From NCBI GenBank assembly GCA_964487555.1, contig CAZART010000021.1, positions 1 to 55,837 on the forward strand: DNA of 55,837 nucleotides, in the 5' to 3' direction. Of this stretch, positions 1 through 8,842 are shown in pieces (the first letter of the stretch is position 1; every line of letters starts with the position of its first letter). The notes under the pieces were generated by a model. The model was not told where the DNA came from. It saw only the letters and a program-made list of their open reading frames with translations, and did not search any database. The DNA is from CAZART01 sp964487555 (lineage in GTDB: Bacteria; Bacteroidota; Rhodothermia; Rhodothermales; VXPQ01). Position numbers and translations under genes: made by a program.

Positions 1-54
1 CCGAAGGCCATCGGATTTTGAGTCCGACGCGTCTACCAGTTCCGCCACCCGGGC
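1..54 (-). tRNA. tRNA-Leu (anticodon CAA), 5' part only
   Basis: On the minus strand the sequence begins GCCCGGGTGGCGGAACTGG, a typical leucine tRNA acceptor stem and D-arm. It continues into a 5-bp anticodon stem (TCGGA/TCCGA) closing the 7-base loop CTCAAAA, so the anticodon is CAA and the codon read is UUG. The variable arm, T-arm and 3' end lie beyond the window start. Positions 55-252 carry no gene I can recognise. Confidence 0.88.
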
Positions 55-252
55 AAGGGTGGGCCGCGCATGGGGCGGCCGTTCAACAGGTTCGGAGGCT
101 GAGGCGGGTGCCGCTTCTCTGTCGAAAGTGATGCCTTCCACGAAAATGTACGGCGTCAGCCGTGGGGTCGCTAGTACGCCCGGCACTTTCGTCAGATCCG
201 CATAATATCGCGGACGTTGTCGGTTACCACGTGGAAGGTGTCCTGTGGTGTC

Positions 253-2346
253 CTACCGTATTTTGCCCACCATCATCACGTCCGCGTCGCGGCGCGTGAT
301 GGTTGGATAGAGGATGGTCTCAGCATCCGGCGATACGGCGAGACCGATGTCGTGGGTCGGTGTAATGCGAGGGAGGTTGAAAACGTGATCCCGGGCACCC
401 GTCGATAACGCCATCCGCAGGACCGCGACGGAATCCCCGCGATCCACGAAGTAGAGGTCGTCGCCGATCAGGTCCCAGTTGCCCCAGTCGCCAGGATCGA
501 GGTCGTCGAGCACGACGGATTCGGCGCCCCCACCGACGGGCACCTGCCTGAGGCCGGCCTCGCCGTTCCTGGTGTAGAACAGGGTCGAGCCGTCAGGTGA
601 GATGCGTCCGCTGAAGCCCCCATTCTGCGTCAAGCGAACGGCCTCGCCGTTGCCGGAAAGCGAATACTCCCATATTTCCCAGCGTCCCGAGCGATCCGAT
701 CCGAAATACAGCCGGCGGCCGTCTGGCGACCAGAACGGCGCGAGGTCGTTGGCGTCGTGGCGGACGACCGGTTCTGCGCGTCCGCCCTCCGCGTCCACGA
801 CGAAGACGTCGCCGTGTCCGTTCGGACGCGCATCGAAAGCAATCCTTCGACCGTCGGGAGACCATCGGGGCGTGCTCACGAGCGGGCCCTCGAAAAAGGT
901 GAGCTGCAACGGGTCCGTGCCGTCCGCAATCGACACCCACAGCTCGTAGCTACCCGACCGATCGGAAATGAACGCCAGTCGACGGCCGTCCGGAGAATAC
1001 GCCGGATACATCTCCCAGCGAGTCGACGCCGACACGGCGCCGGCGTGCTTACGGCCAAGAACGTCGTAGCGCCGAATATCGACGTCGTATGACCGCAGCT
1101 CGTAAACAAGCCGGCCGTTGTGGCCCCTCGTTGACGGATTGACGAGATGCTGCTGATCGGAGAGGATCAGGCGAGGTCGTCCCCCTGTGGCGGGGACGCC
1201 CCATAAATCGTACGTGCCATTCAAGTTCGATGAGAAAATGACCTCCTCGCCATCGGCGGACCACGTGATTCCGTAGAGGTTGCGGCCTTCGGAGAGCAAA
1301 CGGGATGCAGCGCCTCCGTCGACGCCCACCACATACAGTTCCTGAAGGCCTTCGGACAGGGCGCGCGCGAAGGCGACCCTCCGGCCGTCCGGCGAGAAGG
1401 CCGGATCGAAGTCGCCCCATATGGATTCGGGGGGATACGTGAGACGGTGCACGTCGCCGGTCTCCGGCGACATCAGCATGATGCTGTGAGCGCGGTCGGC
1501 GCCGACGGCATCGTTGAACGCGAGCAGGCGCCCGTCCGGTGACCACTCCAGATCCGCGTAATTCGTATCACGGCATGATCCAATGCGCCGCGAGGCGCCA
1601 CCCAGGACGGGAACGACGTACATCGCACACGTGGAATCGGAACGGCGGATGAATGCGACGTGCCGTCCGTCCGGCGACCATGCCGGACTTCCGTCATCGG
1701 CCGGATCGTCGGTCAGTCGCTTAGGCCCGTGTGCGCCGATCTCCTGGACGTAGACGTCCCAATCGTCCGCAGCCTCGCCGTTCCAGGAATAAGCGACATA
1801 CCGCCCGTCGGGCGAGAGGGCAGGGGTGATTTCCTGCCCGGCGAAGGATGTCAGGGGAACGGGTACGGAGTGGGAGAGACCGGTGCCGGCCGTTCGGAAG
1901 GGCCGGGCTATGAGGAGGAAGAGGGCGAGGGCGACGATGGCGGCGACGGCGAGCCAAAGATAGCGGGAAGGGGAAGGGGAAAAGTTAACCTCAGAGGCGT
2001 CGCGGACGTCGGCGATGAGTCGGTAGCCGCGCTTCCGGATGGTTTCTATGACCGATGGATCGCGTGGGTCATCGCCGAACGCTTTGCGCAGCTCGTAGAT
2101 AGCGCGGGCGAGGACGTCGTCAGTGACGACGACGTCCGGCCACGCGGCCTCCATCAATTCGTCTTTAGACACGACCTCCCCGGATCGTTCGGCAAGGCAG
2201 GTCAGGACCTGCATGATTTTGGGCTCGAGCTGAATGTCTCCGACGTCACCCCCGTCGTCCGATCCGGGAGCAGGGGCGATGCGGTTCAGCTGCGGCCGGA
2301 CCAGCCGACCGTGTATGTAAAAATCAGACGTCGATCGATTCTTCAT
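253..2346 (-). CDS. CadC-like membrane regulator: winged helix, one TM segment, TolB-like beta-propeller
   Basis: This is a 697-aa one-component regulator. Residues about 36-112 form an OmpR/PhoB-type winged helix (EPKIMQVLTCLAER, then ELRKAFGD and RKRGYRLI). A single membrane helix lies at about 129-150. The rest is periplasmic and carries about ten propeller blades marked by SPDGR-type motifs, as in TolB and the WD40-like PD40 repeats. The family binds DNA from the membrane in response to something sensed outside. The ligand is unknown here. It is transcribed divergently from the prolyl oligopeptidase gene, 109 bp away, so that peptidase is a natural candidate target (inference). No receiver domain or phospho-acceptor is present. 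Confidence 0.85.
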   Translation of the reverse strand: MKNRSTSDFYIHGRLVRPQLNRIAPAPGSDDGGDVGDIQLEPKIMQVLTCLAERSGEVVSKDELMEAAWPDVVVTDDVLARAIYELRKAFGDDPRDPSVIETIRKRGYRLIADVRDASEVNFSPSPSRYLWLAVAAIVALALFLLIARPFRTAGTGLSHSVPVPLTSFAGQEITPALSPDGRYVAYSWNGEAADDWDVYVQEIGAHGPKRLTDDPADDGSPAWSPDGRHVAFIRRSDSTCAMYVVPVLGGASRRIGSCRDTNYADLEWSPDGRLLAFNDAVGADRAHSIMLMSPETGDVHRLTYPPESIWGDFDPAFSPDGRRVAFARALSEGLQELYVVGVDGGAASRLLSEGRNLYGITWSADGEEVIFSSNLNGTYDLWGVPATGGRPRLILSDQQHLVNPSTRGHNGRLVYELRSYDVDIRRYDVLGRKHAGAVSASTRWEMYPAYSPDGRRLAFISDRSGSYELWVSIADGTDPLQLTFFEGPLVSTPRWSPDGRRIAFDARPNGHGDVFVVDAEGGRAEPVVRHDANDLAPFWSPDGRRLYFGSDRSGRWEIWEYSLSGNGEAVRLTQNGGFSGRISPDGSTLFYTRNGEAGLRQVPVGGGAESVVLDDLDPGDWGNWDLIGDDLYFVDRGDSVAVLRMALSTGARDHVFNLPRITPTHDIGLAVSPDAETILYPTITRRDADVMMVGKIR

Positions 2347-2455
2347 TCCCGCCTATGAGCCAGACCTCAGAAAGACCTCACCGTTCCTACAAGGACAAGA
2401 CGTTCCCAGGCGTTTCCTTTCGGCCCGCTCCCACAAAAACAGCAAGGTCGAACCA

Positions 2456-4603
2456 ATGACGAAGCGCATTTCCCTTTTGTGGGTTTTCCTAACAATAGCC
2501 CACGCACCGGTCCGTGCGCAATCCATTTTGGAAAACTATCCGCCTGCGCGTCGCGGCAACGTGGTGGATACCTATCACGGAGAGACCATTCAAGATCCTT
2601 ATCGATGGATGGAGGAGATGGAATCCGCCGAAACGAAGGCGTGGGTCACGGAGCAGGAAAACCTGCTCGAGCGCTTTCTCGGCGATGTCGACGAACGAGA
2701 TGCACTCAAAGAGCGGATCGAAACGCTTCAGCAGGCCGAGCTTTACAGCACACCCGTCAAGGCGGGCGCGTACTACGTCTTCACCAGGGCGTCGTCCGTC
2801 TCGAATCGACCCGTCCTCTATGCGCAAATAGGACTCGATGGTGCCCCGCGCGTCGTGTTCGCTCCCGAGGGTGAGGACATTCTGACCGGGTTCACGGTCA
2901 GTCCTGCCGGCCGCTACGTCGCCGTCTACACCAGCGAAGGGCCGTCCCGGTGGAGACGGGTCCGCATTCTCACTATGCCGAACGGCGATGTAGCTCCGGA
3001 CGAGCTGACGGGCATCCACACCCTGAGCGGCAGCGTGTCGTGGCTCGCCGACGAGCGCGGATTCTTCTACACACGCTACGAACTCCCGCCCGACGGCGAG
3101 CAACTCACTGCGCCCGTTGAGAGGCCGCGGCTATTCTATCACGAGATAGGGACGCGCCAATCGGAGGATGGGGTCGTGTTCGAGCGGCCGGAGCATCCGC
3201 AGACGCTCCTTCAGCACGCCGTCAGCGCGGACGGTACAGTTCTCGCCGTCACGATTCGTGAGGGAAGCGATCCCAACACTGTCGTGGCAACCGCGGAGAT
3301 CGGCGCCGATCCGACGCGCGCAGCGCCGCGGCGCATCGACATGCCGAGTGCGAGGTACGCGTTCCTCGGCAGCGACGACACGACCATGTGGATGTACACG
3401 ACGCTCGAGGCCCCGCGCGGCCGCATCATCGCCGTCGAACTCCAGGGCTCCGAGTCCAGGGCGTGGCGAGAGGTCGTCCCAGAGCGGCGCGAGACCGTCG
3501 CCGGCGGAAGTCTCGTCGGCGGAAACGCCGTTAGCCTGCTGGGCGATCGATTCGTTGCGATGGTCCTTCGCGACGCCCAGCCGCTCGTGCGCGTTTTCAG
3601 CCTCTTGGGGGACCTCGAAGGGGAGATTGAACTTCCGGGAGTGGGGTCGATCTGGGGCGGATTCACCGGCGACCGTCACGAAAACGAGGTGTTTTACGCC
3701 TTCCTCAGCCTGACGGCCGGCCGCACGGTCTACCGGCTCGATCTGGATACGGGAGAGAGCAGCGTGTTCAAGCGGTCACGTCTCGCCTTCGATGCCGACG
3801 CCTTCGAATCCAGGCAGGTTTTCGTCACGAGCACCGACGGCACGCGGGTGCCGATGTTCGTCACGTACCGCAAAGGCATCGAACTGGACGGCAGCCATTA
3901 CGCTTTCATGTACGGGTACGGGGCTTTTGGATGGATTGCGTTTCCGTGGTATCAGGCGCACGTCGTCGCCTGGCTCGAGCGAGGCGGCGTTTACGCGCTT
4001 CCGGCGATCCGCGGCGGCGGCGAATATGGGGAGGAATGGCACCGTGCCGGGATCGGCGTAAACCGGCAGAACGCCATCGACGACTACATCGCGGCGGCGG
4101 AGTGGCTCGTCGAACACGGCTACACGTCGCCACAAAAGCTCGTCGCAAACGGCGGGAGCGCGAGCGGCGCCCTGGCCGCGGCGGCGCTGATGCAACGACC
4201 CGATCTTTTCGGCGCCGGCGTCATCGACATTCCGGCGCTCGATCTGCTGCGATATCACCGGTTTACGGCGGCGGGATCGTGGATCGAAGAATTCGGGTCG
4301 GCCGACGATCCGGCAGATTTCGAGGTCCTGCGCTCGATCTCGCCGTATCACAACGTCGCGCCGGGCGCGTGCTATCCGCCGATCCTGACGATGGTCGGCG
4401 AGCGCGACGAGACCGCCGTGCCGATGCACGGCTACAAGTTCACCGCCGCGCTCCAACACGCACAAACCTGCGACAGCCCGGCCCTGCTCAAGGTCATCCG
4501 CGGCGCCGGCCACAGCCACGGCACGACGAGCGAGCAGCAGGCGCGAACCTGGGCGGATGCACTGGCCTTCATCATCAAGTCGCTCGATCTCGCTTCACCT
4601 TGA
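2456..4603 (+). CDS. prolyl oligopeptidase family serine peptidase (S9A), secreted
   Basis: This 715-aa enzyme has an N-terminal signal peptide (about residues 1-21, ending HAPVRAQ), a seven-bladed propeller region and a C-terminal alpha/beta-hydrolase domain. The family cleaves short peptides after proline. The sequence starts with the classic N-terminal element YPPARRGNVVDTYHGE and the DPYRWMEE segment. The predicted triad is Ser568 in NGGSASG, Asp651 in VGERDETAVP and His686 in GAGHSHG. The nucleophile motif differs from the usual GGSNGG, but the serine and the following glycine are kept. Length is normal for the family. It probably works in the periplasm on imported peptides. Confidence 0.93.
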   Translation: MTKRISLLWVFLTIAHAPVRAQSILENYPPARRGNVVDTYHGETIQDPYRWMEEMESAETKAWVTEQENLLERFLGDVDERDALKERIETLQQAELYSTPVKAGAYYVFTRASSVSNRPVLYAQIGLDGAPRVVFAPEGEDILTGFTVSPAGRYVAVYTSEGPSRWRRVRILTMPNGDVAPDELTGIHTLSGSVSWLADERGFFYTRYELPPDGEQLTAPVERPRLFYHEIGTRQSEDGVVFERPEHPQTLLQHAVSADGTVLAVTIREGSDPNTVVATAEIGADPTRAAPRRIDMPSARYAFLGSDDTTMWMYTTLEAPRGRIIAVELQGSESRAWREVVPERRETVAGGSLVGGNAVSLLGDRFVAMVLRDAQPLVRVFSLLGDLEGEIELPGVGSIWGGFTGDRHENEVFYAFLSLTAGRTVYRLDLDTGESSVFKRSRLAFDADAFESRQVFVTSTDGTRVPMFVTYRKGIELDGSHYAFMYGYGAFGWIAFPWYQAHVVAWLERGGVYALPAIRGGGEYGEEWHRAGIGVNRQNAIDDYIAAAEWLVEHGYTSPQKLVANGGSASGALAAAALMQRPDLFGAGVIDIPALDLLRYHRFTAAGSWIEEFGSADDPADFEVLRSISPYHNVAPGACYPPILTMVGERDETAVPMHGYKFTAALQHAQTCDSPALLKVIRGAGHSHGTTSEQQARTWADALAFIIKSLDLASP

Positions 4604-4947
4604 GCGGCCGCGGCGGCGCCGGCCCGATGCAGGGCGCACCGCTCGAAAAACCTCAGGTCACGACCGGTCTCCAAGACTCGCAGGCGCAAAACCGGGAGCC
4701 GGCGCGCGACTACGCATTCCTGCTCCACCTGGCCGGTGAGTAGTTTGCTGGAGGGAACGGTCCAGAACCCCGCCGCGCTCGGCGCTTCGCTTGCAGCGGG
4801 GCGTCGCTTCGTGTGATACCGGTGCTCACCGGCGCGCCCCGCCGGCTCGCGCGGGAACCACTTCGCGCGTACCTTTCGGCCGCGAATCCGCAGAATCACG
4901 CGAGAGACATCCGGCGGCTATTTGATCGTTGCCACCACTGAGCAATC
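4604..4947. other. intergenic, 344 bp, no gene recognised
   Basis: GC-rich spacer between the prolyl oligopeptidase stop and a small open frame. Short open frames run through it on both strands but none has a recognisable domain or a convincing start. It has several GC-rich inverted words, but none followed by a T-run that would make a clear terminator. Confidence 0.5.
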
Positions 4948-5133
4948 ATGCAAACGTATACCTTTGATCTGATTCTCTCCCGCGATTTGACGGACGACGA
5001 AATCGAGTCGATCGGCGCATGGGTTGAGGACGGAGGCGATGCGCCCGCGTCGGTTGAGGGCGTAACGCTTTCGCGTCTCTGCGGAACAGACGGGACGCAG
5101 AATGATGTGAGAATGCCGAAGTTGCTTCGGTGA
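4948..5133 (+). CDS. small hypothetical protein, 61 aa, possibly truncated
   Basis: The N-terminus (MQTYTFDLILSRDLTDDEIES) resembles, from memory, a family of small proteins of about 75-90 aa that start with a beta-strand followed by LTDDE and an Asp/Gly-rich stretch. Here the conserved part ends near residue 40, and the tail (after VTLSR) looks unrelated, as if a frameshift or deletion had removed the usual acidic C-terminal helix. It is isolated: the upstream gene ends 344 bp away and the downstream gene is on the other strand. It could be a real short gene, a remnant, or chance. Confidence 0.4.
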   Translation: MQTYTFDLILSRDLTDDEIESIGAWVEDGGDAPASVEGVTLSRLCGTDGTQNDVRMPKLLR

Positions 5134-5174
5134 TCGTGAGGGACGAGCGGTTGTGTTCGCGGAAGGACGCCGAA

Positions 5175-7451
5175 CTAGAATCCGGCCTCCTTCAGAAGGC
5201 CCTCGAACCGAGGGTTGTCTCGCAAGGCGGCAAATTCGGGACTGACACGCAAGTCATAACTTATCAAGAACGCGTTACGTTGCCGAAGCGCCTGCTCCAG
5301 CCACTCTAGCGCCTCGCTGTTGCGTCCGGCTGCGAGATAGACTATTGCGACCTGCACCGGATACTCCGTATAGCGATTCGCCTCATACAAGATCTCGCGC
5401 GTATCGGTACCTGGGGGGGCTGAGAGCAACGCAACGTGCAGGGCCAACAAATCCGAAGAGAGAAATTCCGCGTTCGGAATTAACTGGACGGCTTCAGCAG
5501 CCCGGTCGTACTGTTCAAGCTGGACAGCGATTCGATAGGTGTCCCAGTAACACAGCCAGTAGGTCGGGTCCAGATCGAGACATTCTGCGATAAGCTCTTC
5601 GGCGCGGTCCGTGTCCCCGCTATAAAACGCAGCGCCCGCCAGGCTGTGATGGGCATGGGGCGAGAGGGGATCGAGTTCCAGACCCGCGCGCATTTGTCGC
5701 GTGGCATCCTCGAGTCTTCCCCGACGAAAGAGCGTCCATCCAAGTTCTCGGCGGATCTCGCTGTGCCCGGGATTGATTTCCAGAGCCCGCCGGAATGCAC
5801 GTTCGGCGCATTCCAGATCCCACTCATAATACGCACAATGCACCGCTCGAGCGAAATGGACTTCGGGCAGATCGGGATCGAGCGCGAGCGCTTTCTCCAG
5901 GGCATTTAGAGCCGACGTACTATCGCCGAGACCGCGATGGGCAAGGGACAGTTCGGCATACGCGGGCGCGAAACTGGAGTCATGCAGGATCGACCGCTCA
6001 AGGTACTCAATCGCTTCAGCGGCGCTGTCATCGTCACGGGCCTGGCGCAGCAGCCTACCCCGCAGGTACAGCTTGTAGGCGGTGGAATCGACGCGGCCCG
6101 CCGAGGCCATCTGTTTTCGTTCGTCTTGGTTCAGCTGGATGTCTATCTCTCCTGCGACCGCGATCGCGATATCCTTCTGCAATGACAAGATATCTTCCAG
6201 AGGTCGCTCATAGTTCCTGGCCCAGAGGTGCTCGTCGGTCCGTCCGTCGATGAGTTGAGTCGTCACCCGCACACGCCCGCCCGCGGAGAGAATGGTTCCT
6301 TCAAGCACGACATTAACGCCGAGTCGCTGCGCGATCTCCTGAAGTGATGCGTTGGAGCCCTTGAACCGCATGACGGACTGGCGCGACTTGATTTTCAGGC
6401 CTTCGATCTGGGCGAGCTCGGTAATGAGCGCATCCGTCATCCCGTCGGCGAAATACTCCTCATCAGCATTGCCGGATACATTCACGAGCGGCAGGACCGC
6501 CAATTCCTCAACCGGCGTACGCTCGTCCGGCTGCGACAGCAGGAAGTAGCCGGCCGCAACGATGAGTATCAAGGCGACGACGGCGGCGCCCGCGAATACC
6601 GCTTTCTTGGTGGGACCGGCCGTCGACGTCACGTTGTCGACCGTTAGGTTATCCTCGAACGCACGGAGAAGATCTGCGGACGACGGAAACCGTTCTTTCG
6701 GATCCTTTTGAAGGAGGCGCTCGACTATCTTGACGAGCTCAGCCGGTACATCCGGACGGATTTCTCGAAGGGGTGGGGGCTCATTGTTGACGATCGAGTA
6801 GAGCACCGCCTGATCGTATTCGCCCTCGAACGGGCGTGTGCCGGTCAGCATCTCAAACAGCACGATCCCGAGAGACCACAGGTCGGTTCGGATATCGACT
6901 CGCAATCCGGCCACCTGCTCCGGACTCATGTAGTATGTCGTCCCGAGCGTAGTGCCCGTCTTCGTCAGGTCCTGTCCGGCATCGAGTCTTGCCAGCCCGA
7001 AATCGACGATCTTGACGGCGTCGGAGCGGGTCACCATCACGTTGGCCGGCTTAATATCTCGGTGCACGATGCCCGCCTCGTGAGCGGCGGCGAGTCCTTC
7101 GGCGATGTGCACGGCATACGTGACGGCCTGTACGATCGACAGCGGACCGCCCGCGAGCTTTTCCTTCAGCGTCTCGCCGTCATAGTACGGCATGACGATG
7201 AACATGCGACCTTCCTCCGTCTCGGCGACATCGAGCACGGACCCGATGTGCGGATGGTCGAGTGCGGATGCCGCCCGCGCTTCACGGATGAAGCGTTCCT
7301 TCGCTTCCTCATGATGGGCCAGCTCGGGTGGAAGGAATTTCAGGGCTACGCTCCGCTTCAGGAGCACGTCCTCGCCGCGGTACACTACGCCCATTCCTCC
7401 TCCGCCGAGCTTCTCCGCTACGCGGTAGTGTGTAATGGTACGGCCTACCAT
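5175..7451 (-). CDS. PknB-type Ser/Thr protein kinase with TolB-like and TPR regions
   Basis: The kinase domain occupies residues about 9-270: glycine loop LGGGGMGVVY, ATP lysine Lys38 (VALKF), catalytic Asp132 (HRDIKPAN), DFG Asp150 and activation segment GTTYYMSPEQ. A membrane helix follows at about 285-305. Next comes a TolB-like region (EEYFADGMTDALITELA, the type also seen beside adenylate cyclases), then TPR repeats to the C-terminus. The expected topology is a cytoplasmic kinase with a periplasmic TPR sensor. The ATG at 7451 is chosen because the family starts directly with this MVGRTITHYRV-like segment; a TTG at 7520 would add 23 residues. The substrate is unknown and no phosphatase lies next to it. 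Confidence 0.92.
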   Translation of the reverse strand: MVGRTITHYRVAEKLGGGGMGVVYRGEDVLLKRSVALKFLPPELAHHEEAKERFIREARAASALDHPHIGSVLDVAETEEGRMFIVMPYYDGETLKEKLAGGPLSIVQAVTYAVHIAEGLAAAHEAGIVHRDIKPANVMVTRSDAVKIVDFGLARLDAGQDLTKTGTTLGTTYYMSPEQVAGLRVDIRTDLWSLGIVLFEMLTGTRPFEGEYDQAVLYSIVNNEPPPLREIRPDVPAELVKIVERLLQKDPKERFPSSADLLRAFEDNLTVDNVTSTAGPTKKAVFAGAAVVALILIVAAGYFLLSQPDERTPVEELAVLPLVNVSGNADEEYFADGMTDALITELAQIEGLKIKSRQSVMRFKGSNASLQEIAQRLGVNVVLEGTILSAGGRVRVTTQLIDGRTDEHLWARNYERPLEDILSLQKDIAIAVAGEIDIQLNQDERKQMASAGRVDSTAYKLYLRGRLLRQARDDDSAAEAIEYLERSILHDSSFAPAYAELSLAHRGLGDSTSALNALEKALALDPDLPEVHFARAVHCAYYEWDLECAERAFRRALEINPGHSEIRRELGWTLFRRGRLEDATRQMRAGLELDPLSPHAHHSLAGAAFYSGDTDRAEELIAECLDLDPTYWLCYWDTYRIAVQLEQYDRAAEAVQLIPNAEFLSSDLLALHVALLSAPPGTDTREILYEANRYTEYPVQVAIVYLAAGRNSEALEWLEQALRQRNAFLISYDLRVSPEFAALRDNPRFEGLLKEAGF

Positions 7452-8023
7452 CTGAGAGGTGCTACGACCGGTGGCAATCCCTGCGTCGGCCGGAGTTTGG
7501 ACGCTCCGCGCCGCGTCCAACGTACGTTCTTTCCGAGAAGAAAGCTACGTGCTCCTGCGGGATCGGCCACGATACTCTGCGATTCGTCTTGCGTACGATC
7601 GATGTGCCCTGCCGTGATCATTCGGTATGGAAAACGGCGGGTGGATCCGCCTTCGGTATCGGCATGAAGAACCGTTGTGAGAAAGCGTGGCACGGCACGC
7701 TTCGATCAAACCATGCGTGGCGATCGTCCAGCCACAAACCCGCGACGAATGACGAGCCACCTACCCCTGATAAACGTCGAGCAAGGAACGCGTATCTCAC
7801 GGCGGCGGCGTGGTGTCGCGAGCCGCCGAGTGAGTCAGCATTGGTCATGCCGTTTTATTTCGCTCCGCTTCGCAGTCGGGCCGCCTGCTATCCTCGTATC
7901 CCTCATGATCAAATCCGAAACCGCCCGAGCTGCTGCCGTTCGAGAATGATTCTGCGCACGCGGCGTAGGTGCCGGTCCTAAACGGTCCCACACCGGCCCG
8001 ACCAGTCACGTTGCGCGGTAGGT
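7452..8023. other. intergenic, 572 bp, no gene recognised
   Basis: Spacer between two minus-strand genes. Open frames of up to about 130 codons exist, but their translations are Arg/Ser-rich with no domain character, typical of GC-rich shadow frames. A GC hairpin (CGGCGGC at 7803-7809 with GCCGCCG at 7822-7828) is present, and a weaker GCCGGT/ACCGGC pair lies near 7970-8000. The kinase promoter should lie at the low-coordinate end, but I see no convincing -35/-10 pair. Confidence 0.5.
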
Positions 8024-8611
8024 CTATCCGCGCAAAATCCGGCTAGCGGGAATCATGCCGAGCTCCGGGATGAGCAGGGTGTCGATCTCCTCGTCGTTTC
8101 GGAAAATCCGAACCGTGCCATATCGGTTGTCGATCGGATCGCGGTAGCACTCGATTCGCTCTTCGGAAATATTGACGATCCAGTACTCGGGCACGCCGGC
8201 CTCGGCGTAGATGCGCAGCTTGACCTTTCGGTCGAAGAGCACGGTCAAATCGGAGACTTCGACGATGAGGAGGATGTCTTCGACGCCCGGAACCTTCGTC
8301 ACGTCCCGGTCCCGGCGCAGCAGCGTCAGGTCCGGTTCGGGCGCGTTAAATTCGCTGATGATGTCGGTGTTTTGAACACTGACTTCGACCACCGACGAGG
8401 CGCGGAGGACGGAGAGTTCGTTCAACACGTTGACGCTTCGAATGTGACGCCGTCCCTGCAAAGCTTTCTCGATAAGGCGTCCCTCGATCAACTCGACGCG
8501 GTCCAGCCCGACAAAATCGCCCGATTCGTACATCGCGAGTAATTCCTCGACGCTTATCGGATGGTCGCTGCGGACCCGGTACCGAAGAGGTTCGGCCATG
8601 GCTTTAGACAT
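8024..8611 (-). CDS. Uma2 family (DUF820) restriction-endonuclease-like protein
   Basis: This 195-aa protein matches the Uma2/DUF820 family, which has the PD-(D/E)XK nuclease fold. Visible hallmarks are VELIEGRLIEK, APEPDLTLLRRD (the acidic PD motif), LLIVEVSD (the E-x-S/K strand) and FDRKVKLRIYAEAGVPEYWIVN near the C-terminus. Members are abundant in cyanobacteria and other multicellular or biofilm bacteria, and their biological role is largely unknown. On the minus strand GGAGGT lies 5 bases before the ATG at 8611, which decides this start over an internal ATG at 8599. It is divergent from the galactonate dehydratase gene (231-bp spacer). Confidence 0.9.
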   Translation of the reverse strand: MSKAMAEPLRYRVRSDHPISVEELLAMYESGDFVGLDRVELIEGRLIEKALQGRRHIRSVNVLNELSVLRASSVVEVSVQNTDIISEFNAPEPDLTLLRRDRDVTKVPGVEDILLIVEVSDLTVLFDRKVKLRIYAEAGVPEYWIVNISEERIECYRDPIDNRYGTVRIFRNDEEIDTLLIPELGMIPASRILRG

Positions 8612-8617
8612 AAGACA
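8612..8617 (-). promoter_or_regulatory. Shine-Dalgarno just upstream of the Uma2-family start
   Basis: Read on the minus strand the bases before the start are CCGGAGGTGTCTTATG. GGAGGT sits five bases upstream of the ATG and slightly beyond the interval given. Most genes in this window lack such a match, so this one is unusually strong and fixes the start codon. Confidence 0.5.
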
Positions 8618-8842
8618 CCTCCGGGGCGGTATTCATAACCTTGGAGTGAATTAAATCGTTGAGGTTGTCCTAAGGTTGCCTGACGTTGGCGGTGCACAAG
8701 GTAGACGGCAGATGCCCGCGCTGTTCGATTCGCCTGGCAAACGTGTATATTGCGGCCGCGGCGTTCGGCCGCTCGGGAGCTGCGCCGAACCTGATGTCGA
8801 TCGCCGCAGCACGAGGTACCAGAGTTCACGACCGTTTTTCCC

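Noticed and set aside
7589..7981. Possible 130-codon gene in the 572-bp intergenic region
   Set aside because: Arg/Ser-rich translation without hydrophobic core, several competing frames, no start signal.
8724..8751. Promoter TTCGAT-16-TATATT upstream of galactonate dehydratase
   Set aside because: The -35 match is poor and the lineage's promoter consensus is uncertain; only the TATATT is suggestive.
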